This document shows, piece after piece, positions 48,635 through 61,770 of a stretch of DNA of 64,000 nucleotides. Made by a program: the position numbers and the translations under genes. This DNA comes from Struthio camelus (lineage: Eukaryota; Chordata; Aves; Struthioniformes; Struthionidae): positions 2,728,001 to 2,792,000 of the forward strand of contig NC_090964.1 of assembly GCF_040807025.1 (NCBI RefSeq). The letters are read 5' to 3'. The notes below the pieces were generated by a model, which saw nothing but the letters and a program-made list of their open reading frames with translations, ran no database searches and was not told where the DNA came from. Within the stretch, counting starts at the first letter, position 1. Every line of letters begins with the position of its first letter.

Positions 48635-51600
48635 GTAAGTACATTTAAAAATACTAAAAATGAACATATCGGATAAATTGGTGACCTCACAAATTCCACT
48701 TACAGTCATTTCATTAATAATGGAAAATGAGCCTTATTTATCTAGTGGTAGAAAATTGTTTTGCTCTTAGTAAAATGTATTGTACATTTATCTGTATGAT
48801 TAGAGTAAATCAATAGTAATAAAAGGAGTAGGTAGGTATGTTTAAACTCTCAAATGTTTCTATTGAAAATTATGCCTAATAATTATTTATTTTGCTCAGA
48901 AAACCACTTCAAGCGTTTTCTAGAGAAATTAAAACTCACTATTTTAAGGACAGAATCAGGAAAACGGTTATTTTAACATATGTAATCTTCACTACTTCTT
49001 GTGCTCAGTATCTTGAAAAGGCTGTGTGATCTCAAGCATACCATCATTTCCACCACTGGAAAACAACTTGTAAATTCCTGAGTTTAACAGTGCATTCGTG
49101 TAGGGAAGAACATTTTAAGTTAGAAATTGCTGTCCAAAGATATTAGATATTTGAAATACAATGTGTATTACAGGTTAATAAGCTAATAATTATAGTTAAC
49201 TTTAAGTATAAAATAACATAAGTTTTGGGAAGAATAACTATTAACACATTGTGATATGAAGTTAAAACATATATAAGGTTGTAGTATTTAAGCAAAACGG
49301 CTCAAACATGAAGTTTGTATCAATGTTATATTCCAAATTAAACCTAAGGCAAACATAACAAATTGCCAAGTTACTCTAAGAACGAAGCTTATTTTAATGT
49401 TGGAGACGTTTTCAAATGCATATGAAGAGTAGCATGCTGAGGGAAATTTGGTAGTGTTCACATTGAAAAGATTTTGAGGCTGTTTTAATGTGACAGTAAT
49501 GTGTTCTTAGTTAAGTAATTAAGCAATATTATTAGACAAGATATTATATATAAACTTCATTTATGACTCATGAACAAAGCTGAATGAAATGTAAAGATAA
49601 ATCTAAAATTATTGAAAATAAATATTACTTTACACAACATGCAAGTTATGTCTTGTGCATGTAGACTCACATACATCTGAGAGACTAATCAGCAAAAACA
49701 GAATTTGAACTGCAGACATTTGTGGGATTAAAAGGAAAAATTTGTTATTACATCCTTATATAATGAAAACTATTTTTCTAAACCTTTATTCTTCAGGACA
49801 CAAGACAGGGCACAATTCATTTTTGGTAGGTGAAAACAACCTCTATAAGCATGTTATTCTGTAGTTTTCCACTAAAGATTTTCTTGCTAATTGCTCTTCA
49901 GAATCTGAGATGTGAAGTGATTCTGAGGCCAAATATGAGACTATATTGATTATGGCTGTTAAGTGATGTGGTATTTTGAATATACTTGTACATTTTTGCA
50001 GGAGAAAATGACAGGAATGATCATTTTTGATGTTTTTTGGAGTCAGACCGTTCTTGGAACAAGTTCATTTTGCTAATAAAAAAAGAGAACTTAAATCAGC
50101 TTTGCAAAATCACTTCTGCTTAGTAGTTCTGCGTTGTACAAACTTGTTTTTCTTCCCGAAATGATTTTGGTTGTCTTGATCATGACAACAGGATTAGTAT
50201 GTTACTTTGAAAAAATAACGTTTATTGGAAACTGTTGATAACTGAATCCAGGAGTGAACGTGTTAGAGAAGTCCTCAGGCTCTGAGTTAAATCTATTTTA
50301 CTTGAAAAAAGGCAAAAAAAAATTCCAGGTCACTTTCTTATGTTGGTGTGGTCCAAATTTACACAATATGTCTTTTCTAAATGAATGTTAGATTTCTTTC
50401 TTACCCAGCATGTTGTAACCCGAAACTTTAAATAGGCATATCTTTTGTCCCCATTTTTTGACTGTTTCTTCTCTTTTCAGGTGTGAATTACAATGGAAAA
50501 GCCTGTATGTGCAACATGGTGTTAGAAAATAGAAGCAGATATGGGAAAGTAGAAAAGAAAGGGAGGTTTGAGGAAAAATGGTGGAAAGTGATTGAGTGAC
50601 CTTTGTCACAACAAAAAAAAAATTGTATTATTATTGAGGATTAGTTTTAAAAGGAATCCTTTGTAGTATTCTCTTACTTGTTAAATACAAGGTGAACACA
50701 CATAATTGGTTTATAGTAGTTTGTTTAATCCTGAATGCCAAAAAATGACGCAAATCTTTTTTGTTTTTAGTCAGGGATAGTAAACTTGCATTACAAAGTT
50801 GTAACTCAGATATCTTGAAATAAATTTCATTACCAATTGTCGATACTCATTTTATTTACAAAATGTTATTCTTGGGCAAAACTGGTAACTCGTTACAAGC
50901 GTCCACTATTTTGCTCTCTGGAATGGCCTCTCATATTGGACAGCAATGGCAAGCCGGAGGCAATGGTGGGGAGAGGACCAAGTTGGAAAGGGCTCCAGAA
51001 TGATGCAATGCTGCCAAAAGAGTAGAGGATGACAGCCATGGGTTTAGATTTTTTTTTTTTAATGAAATTGGCAAAGGATGGCAAAATTCTCCATTCGTAA
51101 TGTGTATACGATCCTCTGTTCACAATAGCATTGCCACAGTCTCAGATTGGTTTAGCAGTGTTTGTTCTAACAAGTTACTGTGTTTGTTGGTTAGTTGTGT
51201 GTGTGGTTTGGTTTGGTTGGGTTTTGATTTTTTTCATATTATTGCTCTGGCTGAGGAATTAGTCTATGAAGATCAGTCTGAGAATTGGATTCTGTCATAG
51301 AGCAATTGTTACCTTGACGTTTCAAAGCAAAGTTTGTTTCCACTTTGCCTCTGATTCTTTAAATGCAACTGCATTTGAAAATTGGTAGGCTAAGTCTGGG
51401 GCAGAGACAGGAGTTTTCCAGCATGAAGAATCATTTAGGCAGAGGCACTTTCAGTTTTAGAAAATTGTGATTGGGGAGCAGGGATCAGATGGAAGGTGCC
51501 ACTTAATTTGATTTTTTAATCAAAATAAACCCCAAACGGATAGTGAAATAAGAAGACTGAGCAGAGATGTACCTTACTAAAAACACTCTTCACTGTAGTG

Positions 51601-52524
51601 CAGCAGAACAGTGTGATGAAATAATGCCTGATATTGTTAAGGCTGAAATTTGGATCACTGAGGTGTACCACATCTTTTTTTATATTATTTTCTTTCTTTC
51701 TCTTTCTTTTTTAAAAGGCAGTAAATTCATTTCTCCTGCACAAAAAGAGCCTTCAAACTGTGTTCCTGTCACCTGAGAGCCTTGACAGGGGATCTAAACT
51801 CTCTCAAGAAGGTTTTCAGAGGAGTATGTGCTGAAAGGAGGTGTTTGAAAGCATTTTCTAAGGCTTATGCAGGAGAGGATGGATAGGGGACCCATGTAAG
51901 GTTTGGGGTACAGTGCTCACCTAGGAGTATAGTGCTTCTTGACAAAACTCTCTTCTTGAATCCTTAACATCTCAGAGTATTGATTCAATCTTTAAGTTAT
52001 TGTTACTATGTGCTGTTGCTGCATTAAATATGCATTATGACCTATCGGGAGAGAGAGAGCTAATGCTTTCAAAGTCCATGAAATACTATTTTCAAAAATT
52101 TTCCCTCACCAACTTAAATTTATAGCAAAAGTTGCAGGAATTGGTGATGGGTAGGATATAGTTTTTGCATCCAACCAAAATTTTAAGATTTCATAAATGT
52201 TATCAGCATTGAGACGTAATGGAAATGTTTCTTATGAAAACTTGCAGAGATGGGGAGACCAATCCAAGACTGAGGCGGAGACGTCATAGATGGAAATTCA
52301 AAAACCCTGTTTAGCTCGATTCGTTCTGTGTAGGATTGCAACTCGCAATCCCACAGCCATGCTCTTGGCTGCTTTAAGGAGTTTATGAAACCTTCTCCAG
52401 ATATTTACTTGTATGTGTATGAAATTAGCTATTGGGTTAAAGTAAAACTCATTTACAATTGGGTAGTGGTCTGTGGCCATGTTTCTGTCAGAGGGTGGAA
52501 GACCTCCCCATTAGAGAAGTACAA

Positions 52525-52590
52525 GAAGGCACAATAGTCTTGTGGTGTAGCTATTCATCGAGACAGAAGTTCAAGTCCTGGATCCAAAGT
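52525..52590 (+). repeat. Possible tRNA-derived SINE (MIR-like) head
   Basis: TTGTGGTGTAGCTATTCATC resembles a pol III A box, and AAGTTCAAGTCCTGGATCC, 24 bp later, resembles a B box. Spacing and order match the head of old amniote SINEs better than a functional tRNA, because no cloverleaf closes around them. Confidence 0.35.
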
Positions 52591-52726
52591 AGTGAAAGCG
52601 ATGATTCAAGTTAAAGTCCTGACTATCAAGTGGTGTTTTAGGGACAGCTATGCTTCCCTTTGGATTTTTCATTCTGGACTTGATGAAAATTTCAATAAAA
52701 CTGATGTCTCCTTGTGCAACCTTGCC

Positions 52727-52745
52727 TTTTTTTTTTTTTTTTTTT
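52727..52745. repeat. Poly(T) tract
   Basis: 19 T residues. A second tract of about 16 T lies at 52938-52953. Confidence 0.9.
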
Positions 52746-54636
52746 AAAGTGAGATGATTTCTCTTCCTATCTTCCTTATTGAAAAAACTGTCAAATTGAA
52801 GAGGCCAAAGGTTAGGGAATATCTGACTTGAAATAGCAGTGTTCCACCGGTTCCTGTGCTGTTTGTGGAAACTAAAATTCAATCTGGTTAATTTTGATTC
52901 TGTCACCTCAGAGTAGCTAGGGTTTGAAGCTGTTTAATTTTTTTTTTTTTTTTCTGGTATGTGAGTCACTTTTTCTCCTATGTATTTTAAGGAAGTGGAA
53001 CTACATGGGGGATGCAGGGGATCTGAGAACTTGAAAATAATGCCATCTCCCTTCCTTATGAGCTCTGTGGATGGTTTGACAGCCTTAGGCATCTGATGGA
53101 ATATTAGAGGCTGAGATCCCTGATCAGTAGTTTGAAAAGTGACGCATGACAAGATTTGAAGGTTATATGGTATCTAAGACTTTATATTGCTCTAGTCCTG
53201 TGTCGTCTTTACCTTTTTTGTATGCGTAGATACAGTCTAATGCAGCATATAGTATTCTGCTGTGCAAACAGCTGCTGGTAAGGCTAAAAAGGAAAAAAAT
53301 TGTGGACTGAGTTCCAAAATCTTGATCTCTCTATTAAGAGAGAGAAGGTTGTCCTTTCAGCTTTCTCCTTTCTCTACGTATTGTTTGCTTACTCCTTTCC
53401 CCTTGCTGCTGCCTCAAGTCTCTATCTTTTTCTCCACCTCTGCCTCCTTTTTCCCACTTCCTAGCAGGAGTTCGTGTGCTTTTTATTAACTTCTATTAAA
53501 AAATGCTTTGAGCGCGTTTTGACCTCGTGTGCTCATATTATGTATTCCTGGTTTTTTTTTTTCTTTCTTTCTTTAAATTATTCTCAGAGACGAACTTTAT
53601 TAATGGGTTGTAGGCCTTTTTGAGATTTCTACCAAGAGCTTTCAGATTTCACAGCAGTCTTTCTCTGACTACTGTACCCAAATCAGTGGGTTGTAATCTT
53701 TGAAATGTTTTGGTGCATGATCCCTCAACACATTCCCCTGGTGTTCCCAGACCCTATTCACATAAGAGGTATGCTAAACCTTACTGTCTTAAATGCCCTA
53801 TAGGAATTGGGATAAATGGTGAGACTGGTACAGAAGGTACAGAAGCAGCATAGTTGGCTTCTAAACGTGCTCTGGAAATTTGGAAATTTTCTGCTGAAAG
53901 TTGGGTGGGAGGGTGGAAAAAACAATGTATCACAGGAACTCACAGTGCTCAAAAGTCTATAAGGGTACAGTAACTAACCCTTTCCTCCTGCCCAGGATTT
54001 CAAAGTCCTATTTGTAGCCTGGATGCAAGAAACTGAGTTTGTGTTCAGGCCAGTGCTTTCTACAGTAACACTCTCTGCAAGGACTGGACCAGCTGGCCAA
54101 CCGTAAAGATAGAGTAAATGCTATATTGATTTTATTCATAAATTAAAATCACAGCTCCTAATTTATATCAATGTGAACAGAAAAATATTCAAGTTCCTAT
54201 CTTTAGAATATTTAAGTAGAGAAAGATTGAAGGACCCAAGTTTATAGCAATTGTGCTTGTTCCATGCAGAACAGGATTTTCTTAAAATCCATGGCTCTTT
54301 TATTCGATTTCCGTAGAACAGTTCTCATCAAACTTATGGAGCTGTATATCCCAGCTCCATCCCTCTTACTTATTTAAAAACCGTGGCAGTTTTGCTAACA
54401 CATTCAGCTTTAGCAGCTTCTTTTCCAATTAAGAGAGGTTTATTTTGAGCTGTAGAACCTGTGGCTACACTGTTTAACTCTGGAGTCCAATGCAAGGCCT
54501 GCTGTATTTAAAACACTAATGCGAACTCTATAGTAACCAGCGGTGATCTGCTAATGGAAGGCTGACATTTGTGTACATAGATTATATCAAGGACAGTTGT
54601 CTTCAGTTGTGGCTCTGAACATTTTTGTCTTTGCAG

Positions 54637-54680
54637 GTGAAAAAAGCCAAGATGCAAGAATCCAGAGAACAAAGCCTAAG
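54637..54680 (+). CDS. EYA3: EYA3 second coding exon
   Basis: A 44-bp exon between TCTTTGCAG and CTAAG|GTGTGT. It reads VKKAKMQESREQSL and leaves two bases (AG) for a Ser codon completed in the next exon. Human EYA3 has VKKAKMQESGEQ at this place. The basic KKAK could be part of a nuclear-localisation signal; that is inference. Phase 0 on entry agrees with the previous exon. Confidence 0.94.
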
Positions 54681-55234
54681 GTGTGTAATTCTGAATTTGA
54701 TTTTAATGTGGAACAATTGTTAGTGTCCTGTTTTGATTGCAAGCTTCCATTTTTTAGAAGCTTACATATCATTATATTTTTCTCAGAAATGGGGCAAACT
54801 TTTGTATTTGGTATAATTTAGAGATTAAATTCCAAATAAAAATGTTAATTGGTCATTTTGATATTAAGCTTTTATAAAAGTGGCTACAGAGGATTTTAAT
54901 TGCATCATCAAGCGTCATGTTTTTCACAGAATCTGGTGAAAGAGCTCCGTCATGTGTAACATGCCTTTATTCCAGTGAGGCTTAGAAAATTCTAGTAGCG
55001 CAAGTATCTGAGCCGTGATTCTCAACAAAATTCTGTGAATAACTGTTTTGAGATATTGAAAGTTCTAAACTTGATAGTATCTTTTGTTTAAAATTGGTAA
55101 ATTGTTGTACAATTTTTGCTTATTGGAGGCTTTCTAATATATGTCATATTTAGGAATTAATCACTAATTAATCACTATTATTACATATAGAGAGAATGGC
55201 CATATTAGGGTTTATTCTGCTCTCGAGAACGTCT

Positions 55235-55269
<35 letters not shown>

Positions 55270-57401
55270 TCATATACTTCTGAAGAAAGATTTCTTGTTA
55301 GAGCTTCTGACTTCCCAATGTGAGTGAGGGGAAATACTGCGTGTGCCATTCATGCACTATTAGACATGATATACTGGATCCGTGAAGGAGGATATTGGTA
55401 CATGGATTATTTGAAGAAAAATTGAAGGGAATAGTTTAACAGGAAACACTCTGTGTGAAATTCATTAGATGTCTATAAGCTAGAAATCTGAGCAAATTAA
55501 TCTCACCTTACACTAGCTAAGAAAGGAAGCTTGGGGTAATCATATCGGTGAAATGAACCATATCCTAAGTTTATTGACTGTAAAGGAGCTGAGGGTACCA
55601 CAGGCAGGTGTGGTCATGTAGAAGTGAATAGTGTAGCTGCTTCTTCGGTGTGTTACCCTACTTCTGTGCAACCAGAGCTTTTCTGTAGACTCCAGGAGCC
55701 TCGAGATTCAGCCTGTGGAGGTATAAACATCCTTGTATGGTGTTTAAAAATAGAATGGGGGGTGGGGGATAAAATTGCATTTCTAATCTAATTGTAGTTC
55801 TGTTCAGATGTTGTTTCTGTATTTTGATGAAACTTTATGTATGATTTTAAGTTTGACCTTTGAAATATTTAAATGATTTATTAGACCTGTTTCTCCATAG
55901 CAGTATGATTTTTCAGCTGATGTCAGTAAAAGACTCTGGCTGTATTTCTTTCAGTTGAGTCATGGAAGTGAGAGATGGAGCAGCTATAGTCAGTGAGGAT
56001 GTTACTCTTGGAAACATTAAGTATCCAGCAGCATAAAAGGGTCTTAAAGCCACTGTGAAGAGCATGTACTCTGCTTTTAAGGCTAGTCCACAGAAGATTT
56101 GCAGTGGTATAAGGCAGCCACAATGCAAGTGAGCGTTTTTCTTTCAGTCAGTGAGAACTGCAAAGTTGTAAATGATTGCAAATAAGAGCATGTGAACGTG
56201 TCCCAAGAGCACAAGTGGATGTGTTGACACGTAACAGTGAGAAAGAAAAAAGAAACATGGGCTGGTATAGTATGATCAGGAATGTTATTTTATCTATGAA
56301 GTTTTCACAGGAAGTAAACGCAACAAGCACCTGTACAGTGCTTGAGCTGTTTGCAAACGACATGTGATTTAACAGCCACAGATTGACTGTCTGTGCTAGA
56401 TAATCACAGGATTTTTTTTTCTCAAGAATGATAGTAGATAGATACCCTGGTCTTTACAGCTATGTGATATTTTTGTGCAAAACTCAGAATTTATTATGGA
56501 AGTTTGTTCAGCTGCTAGCATTGAAAGCTAGTTGGGAGGCTGTTTCACTGCTGAATTTGTTCAGCATCATTGAACTGGGTGTCAGTTTTGGACTCAAATG
56601 CAGGTTCATAGTGCTCTACAAATTCAAAAATAGTCTATTTCAGTTACATGACAATGTTTTCTTTGACCATCTATATAGTGTTAAGGATAATTTCTTAATG
56701 AAATTGCTTTTTCTTTTTATGATTACCTTGTTGGCTCTAATTTTAGTATAGATAGTCCTGTGACACAGCTTTTCCTATTCCAGTGGGGAGGTTGTTGAGA
56801 CCATCAGAATAAAGCATAGGCACCCAGGGCACAATTTTACAAGGTGAAAAGCACCAATATAATAGCTTATTGCTGCTGAGAGGAGGAGTGCCTGCTCATA
56901 GCCCATCCTTTCCACCAAATGTGTTGCTTGCTGAAACCTGCCATAAGCTGATTATATTAATTCACACAGCAAAAATAACCGCATGGTTTCTGTGCTAAAT
57001 TAGCAAGTTAAACTCTGGTGGAAGAGCCTGATGGGTGTCTGGTCTGGCGCCAGGGACCAGGATGCAGTGCCTGGGCAGGGGGAAGGAAGTTCATACTTTC
57101 TGCTGCAGGCAGCAATGACAAGCCCCTAGCTCTGCCCAGCGGGCTGTGAAAATCCAGCCTTATTTTGAGAGACCAGTTGGCAAGTTAACATGCTGAAGAT
57201 GATGAGAGTTTAATGTTTAAACAGACCTGCAAATCTCTCTTGGATTCTCTCTCTGTATGAAATATCAAAGGGTACAGAGCTAGTTTCTGTTAACAGTCAG
57301 TATGCCTCTGTTAGGAAAGCCGAAACTAGGGGTTAAGATGTGCAAAGATGTTAATGGAAAGGTTTGTAATGCTAACGATTAGCCTTTGTTTACCCGGTCA
57401 G
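54681..57401 (+). other. EYA3: EYA3 intron
   Basis: 2.7 kb. Starts GTGTGT (weaker donor) and ends ACCCGGTCAG (short pyrimidine tract). Contains the T8A26 tract at 55234-55267. No other features. Confidence 0.85.
55234..55267. repeat. T8-A26 homopolymer tract
   Basis: Eight T followed by 26 A, a long pure A run for an avian intron. No retrocopy is recognisable upstream, so it is not clearly the tail of an insertion. Confidence 0.95.
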
Positions 57402-57481
57402 TCATGTGAGCAACGCAGAGGTCAGTGATCAGAAACCTGAATCTTCAAGCCTTGGTCCAAACCTTCCCATGTCAAGTGAGA
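57402..57481 (+). CDS. EYA3: EYA3 third coding exon
   Basis: An 80-bp exon bounded by GGTCAG and GAGA|GTAAGT. One base completes the Ser codon of the previous exon, then HVSNAEVSDQKPESSSLG and PNLPMSSE follow, and one A starts an Ile codon. Human EYA3 has VSNPDVSDQKPETSSL and then SNLPM at this place. The segment is Ser-rich and probably disordered, as is the whole EYA N-terminal transactivation region. The acceptor has an unusually poor pyrimidine tract and, together with the weak donor before it, might allow exon skipping; skipping 80 bp would shift the frame. Confidence 0.94.
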
Positions 57482-60400
57482 GTAAGTATCCTCCTGCACT
57501 CTACTGCTCCGGCTCTCTTTTCTGTTTTTTTCCACTGGTCTTGTTACTTTGCGTTATCAAGCACAAACTTTGTCTCCTACTCGTAGCCCTTAGCCTGTCC
57601 TAGCTTTCGCCTTTAAGATGAAGATTTGCTGCAATGCATTAATGCCTGGCTTGGGATAGGCTGATGGTAGGCAAGTATCTTTTTCTGTCACCTACCTTGT
57701 TTGTATTACTGGCCCCAGCTTACTGCTGTGTACTGCTATGTCTTATCTGCCTTGTACTTTATTTTGCTTCTGGGGAGGGACTGAGTTGATCAGTAATAAT
57801 GCATAATATAGAGTTCTCCTATTTTCATAAATTATTATCTCTACACAACTGGCTGGGTCTTTTGTAATAGTATACCATATGCTTAATGTCAGACTCTGAA
57901 CTATATCAAATCGCTGCAGAAATTTGTTATAAAGTAAAAGGAGGGGAAACTGAAGCAGAAAAGAAAAAGAACGACTAGTATGTGAGAGGTGGAATGCTCT
58001 GGAAAAGAGGGGCTGGAGATTGTTATTATGGAAATTGCATTCCTGTGCAGAATACTTCTGCCAACTTAGTTATTTACAATTATAAATAAGTTCAGCATGA
58101 TTGATTAAAATACTAAAAATGCAATCAGTTAGCAATGGAAAGTTACATGTTAGATGTTTTCCATTTGTTGTGGTCTTGCAGGAATTACCAGAAATTTTGG
58201 TCTGCCAAATCTGCTTCCTGAATGGATAAGCCATTTGCAATTTACAGAAATTGCATGCTGTAATATTGCATGTTTTGTACACCATTGCCTAATTCTTTTT
58301 ATGCTTTTCCTAAAAGAAGAATTCTAGAAATGTCATTGCTAAATTACTGTTTGAATGAATCAGTATTTTGTTTTCTCTGCTTGACATGCTTAAGAAAAAA
58401 GGAGAATGAATGAGTGGACAACTCATGATTTTGGGGGGGAATAGAAAAAAACGTTATGTTTAGAAGGAAAAATAATAGGAAAAAGGATATAGTTAGCTAA
58501 AGCAAAGACTAAGAAAAATAGTTGCAGGAAGTAGGTTTACATCTTAACATAGCAATGTTATTCTTTAAATAAACATACACTTTCACATATAAACTTTCTT
58601 TAATAAACATATACATTAAATATACAATTAATATTACAGTGCTGCAAAACTTGCTTGTGAAGCCCTCAGTAGGGTTTTTAGAATAACAGAGGCTCAGTGT
58701 AAGCCTTTAGGTCCGAGTGTTCCCAGTTTGTGTTTCCTGTTACATCCTCGGGCTCACGAGGTGGGTTAACATTAAGCACCAGGGGGAGGCAATTCACTGA
58801 GCTTTCAGGAGGTTCAGGGCACGTGGCTGATGGTTTGTGTTTCTGAACCAGTGCTTGGATTACATGACAAGGAGGTTAGCAATAACAAGACTGTTCCGAA
58901 TAGTGAAAGCCAGGCTTGGTGGAGCACGTCACTGGTATCTGGAGCCGATCCCAAGGCAAACTATGCTGCTACCCACGTCCAGGTTTCTTCTTGCGGGTGA
59001 TTAGTTGACTCACTCCAGAAGGGAGATGGGGAAGTGCAGTCTATTGTAGGGTGTATAACTGGGGAGCCGGGCCCCTGGAGCGATGCGTGGAGAAACGCTA
59101 TGCTGTTAGCCTGGATTCACTGCCAGGCAGGGTCAGAATCTGTGCTGGGTGTACTTCCAGTGTGCAGACACAGCCAGGCTGCCTTCAGAAGGATGAGCTG
59201 GGTCCATGAGCAGCACAGCCATGTTTGCTAAGAGTTTGTATGTAGTGCTTGTAGATCTCAACTGATAAATCCATGCACTATGCAGACTTTCAGTCACAAA
59301 TGTTATCTAACTTAGAGATCACTGCACAATACTGCACTATGGAGTGACGTGTGCCAAAGGGGCTCTACATTGCCGGTTTCTGTGTGGGGGTCCTGTACGT
59401 CCTTACTTTCCTGGTTTTGATAGACAACTGTGTCTATCAGGTCAGCTCCTCTGAATCCACTTTTTTTTTTTTCCTGTTCCTGACTCTTGAGTTAAGACTT
59501 ATCAACTCTTTATATGATAGTTCAAACCTCTCTCTCTATTCGCAACCTAGAATGCTGTAATTAAAAACTCATGTAGGGTATAGAAAAACTATAGACAATG
59601 TTAAGTGAGGTGAATTTGAACGTTTCCTTCTTGGCTTTGCAGCTTTAGTGACTCTCTGTTACCAGTTTTAGGATGCAATTGCTATGGATTTATTGAAACG
59701 GAAAAATGGAAGCATCCTACTACATGCAGCTGTCAAATTTTTTCAGAAGTCATCCATGTTCAAACTCTGAACATTGCGTACTGCAGTTCAGCCTTTTGTC
59801 ACTTGATGTGTAGGATTAAGTCTGCTGAGCTGGGAGCAGGGGAATGCTCTTTTACTACGCAAACAACAGAGAAGGGGGCCCTTTGTAGATGATAGGTTAG
59901 GTAAGACTGGAGTGTTGTTTAGAGCCAGTGTGACTCAAGATAACGTGTAATGGGTTCTTCCTGGAAGGCAGTGTGGCTAAGGGTACGAGGCTTGGGCCTG
60001 ACCACCTCCTTCTCACCCCAGTAAAATGAACAAGCTCCTTTCCCGTTGGGACCCTTAAAGGAAAGAGAGATTGTCAGGGTACAGTTTGGGTACAGAGATT
60101 GTCTCTGGGTACAGAGTACATAGAAAAGGCATGTTCTCTGCTGTTACTCTTCCTTTAGCAGGAGTCAAGCTGATTATCTGTTTGCATGGGAAAATGAGTC
60201 TGAGGACTCTGGTGTAATCAGAAAGAGTGATCACCTATGCTGTGCCAGGTCTGTTCTGTGCCCAGACCTGGGGAAAGGCAGGTAGAAACCCTATCAAAAC
60301 ACGCATTCTGGTCTGGACTCTGCTCCATGGTACAAAAATGAAATGTTAAGTTTGGGTGCACATGAAAACCTTGAGCATATTCATGGTCTTGGGCAGGGCT

Positions 60401-60721
60401 AAAATCAGCACTGTATAAGGATAGTTGCAGAAGTTGATGGTACAAACTGGGAAAGAGAAAGCTCACTATTACAAAGTGAGAGATAGTATTGACTGAAGCG
60501 TTTATCTGCCAAATTAGGAAGAAAAGCATTTTTATGCCATTTTAACGGTGCATTTTCTGAGAATTTTTCTTTAAATCAGATATCCAAGGCACTTAAAAAA
60601 AAAAAAAATCTTTGCAAATACTATGTCTTGGTTGAAATGAACTGTGCTTGCTGCTATTCATTTGTAATTATTGTTTTTTGAAATCTTCTTGTGTATAATT
60701 ATACAAACTACTTTTTTTCAG
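57482..60721 (+). other. EYA3: EYA3 intron
   Basis: 3.2 kb, GTAAGT to TTTTTTTCAG. GC-richer patch at 58680-59230 with a possible CTCF-type site (58777-58790). A MIR-like tail may be present at 59965-60040. No exons seen. Confidence 0.85.
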
Positions 60722-60788
60722 TTATGACATGCACTGATTATATTCCAAGGTCATCAAATGATTATACCTCACAAATGTATTCTGCAAA
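60722..60788 (+). CDS. EYA3: EYA3 fourth coding exon
   Basis: A 67-bp exon between CTTTTTTTCAG and GCAAA... with donor AA|GTAAGT. Two bases complete Ile; then MTCTDYIPRSSNDYTSQMY, followed by SA, and two bases of a Lys codon. This stretch appears identical to the human protein as I recall it, showing strong constraint. The Tyr/Ser-rich composition is typical of the EYA N terminus. Confidence 0.96.
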
Positions 60789-61627
60789 GTAAGTTGAACA
60801 ATTGCTACTAAATTATGTAACTCAGCTTCTCTCTGAAGTATTCTTTTTGCATGTTTATGTATTTCTGTAATGCTGTAAATCACACTTTAATATCTGCTAG
60901 GCAACAGTAACTTAGTGCTGTGGACACTGTGACACATTAAAGCTAATAGAAGCAACCCTTTGGCTTCCCTGGGAATTATATTATGATCACAAGGAGGCAT
61001 GAACCCGTAGCTATTGCTAACAACACAAGAGAGTGTTGTAGAATAAAGCCCATAATATTTGGAGAATAAACAAACTGGACAGAAATGAATATAAGGGGAA
61101 TATAGGATCCTCTGGTCTTCACCATGTTTAGAGATCTTAATAGTTCTTCCCATTGCACAGTATAGTAGGCCTTCGTCCCACATGTTTGCTTCTGAATAGT
61201 CCCTCCATTTGTTCCAGTGGTTTTGACGTTTGAACTACATTACTGTATTAGCTTGAAGATTTGGTGATGTGAGGCATGATGAGTCAGTCAAACTAACTGC
61301 TCGTGCCTATTGAAACAGGGAGTTCTTACTCTCCCTTTTTTCCTACCTCTCCAGTCCTGAAATAAGTAGTAGTGTTCTGTCCTCATGGATTAAAATCCCA
61401 AGCATCTGCTGTTTTCCCCTGGTTTCATTGAGAGAAACAGTCAGCATATCTAAAAATCGAGAGCCTGTCAGATTGGGAAACACAAGCGGGTAATTACCTT
61501 AAGAGCACATGTCAGTTCAAGTAGTTCCGTCTTTCTCAAGCGATCTCTTTGTGTATCTTCTGGCTTGGAGGATGAAAACTGCATAATGTGAATAGTTCTT
61601 TTTTTCGTTTGTTCCTTTTTTTATAAG
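60789..61627 (+). other. EYA3: EYA3 intron
   Basis: 0.84 kb, GTAAGT to TTTTATAAG. It ends in an AAG-type acceptor after a long T-rich tract. Nothing else noted. Confidence 0.85.
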
Positions 61628-61770
61628 GCCATATGCACATATCCTTTCTGTACCTGTGTCGGAAACAATGAGCCCTTATCCCGGTCAGACTCAGTACCAA
61701 GCACTACAGCAGTCTCAGCCCTATGCCATCTATCCTCAAACCACCCAAACCTTCGGACTACCTCCTTTCG
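61628..61770 (+). CDS. EYA3: EYA3 fifth coding exon (last in window)
   Basis: A 143-bp exon ending TTTCG|GTAAGA. One base completes Lys, then PYAHILSVPVSETMSPYPGQ, TQYQALQQSQPYAIYPQTTQ and TFGLPPF follow, and one G begins a Gly codon. This is the start of the Tyr/Pro/Gln-rich transactivation region of EYA3. Compared with the human sequence as I remember it, the bird has one or two extra residues around SETMSPYPG. The five exons together give 367 coding bases, about 122 of some 570 residues; the EYA phosphatase domain is downstream of the window. Confidence 0.96.

Larger units (their letters stand above)
48635..54636 (+). other. EYA3: EYA3 intron between the first two coding exons
   Basis: 6.0 kb, GTAAGT to TTGCAG. 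It is strongly AT-rich at 48640-50850. Poly(T) tracts lie at 52727-52745 and 52938-52953, and a possible SINE relic at 52525-52590. No exons seen. Confidence 0.85.

Noticed and set aside
59351-59560. 69-codon frame with a hydrophobic N-terminal half
   Set aside because: It lies within an EYA3 intron, the Phe run comes from a poly(T) tract, and no splice or family support exists.
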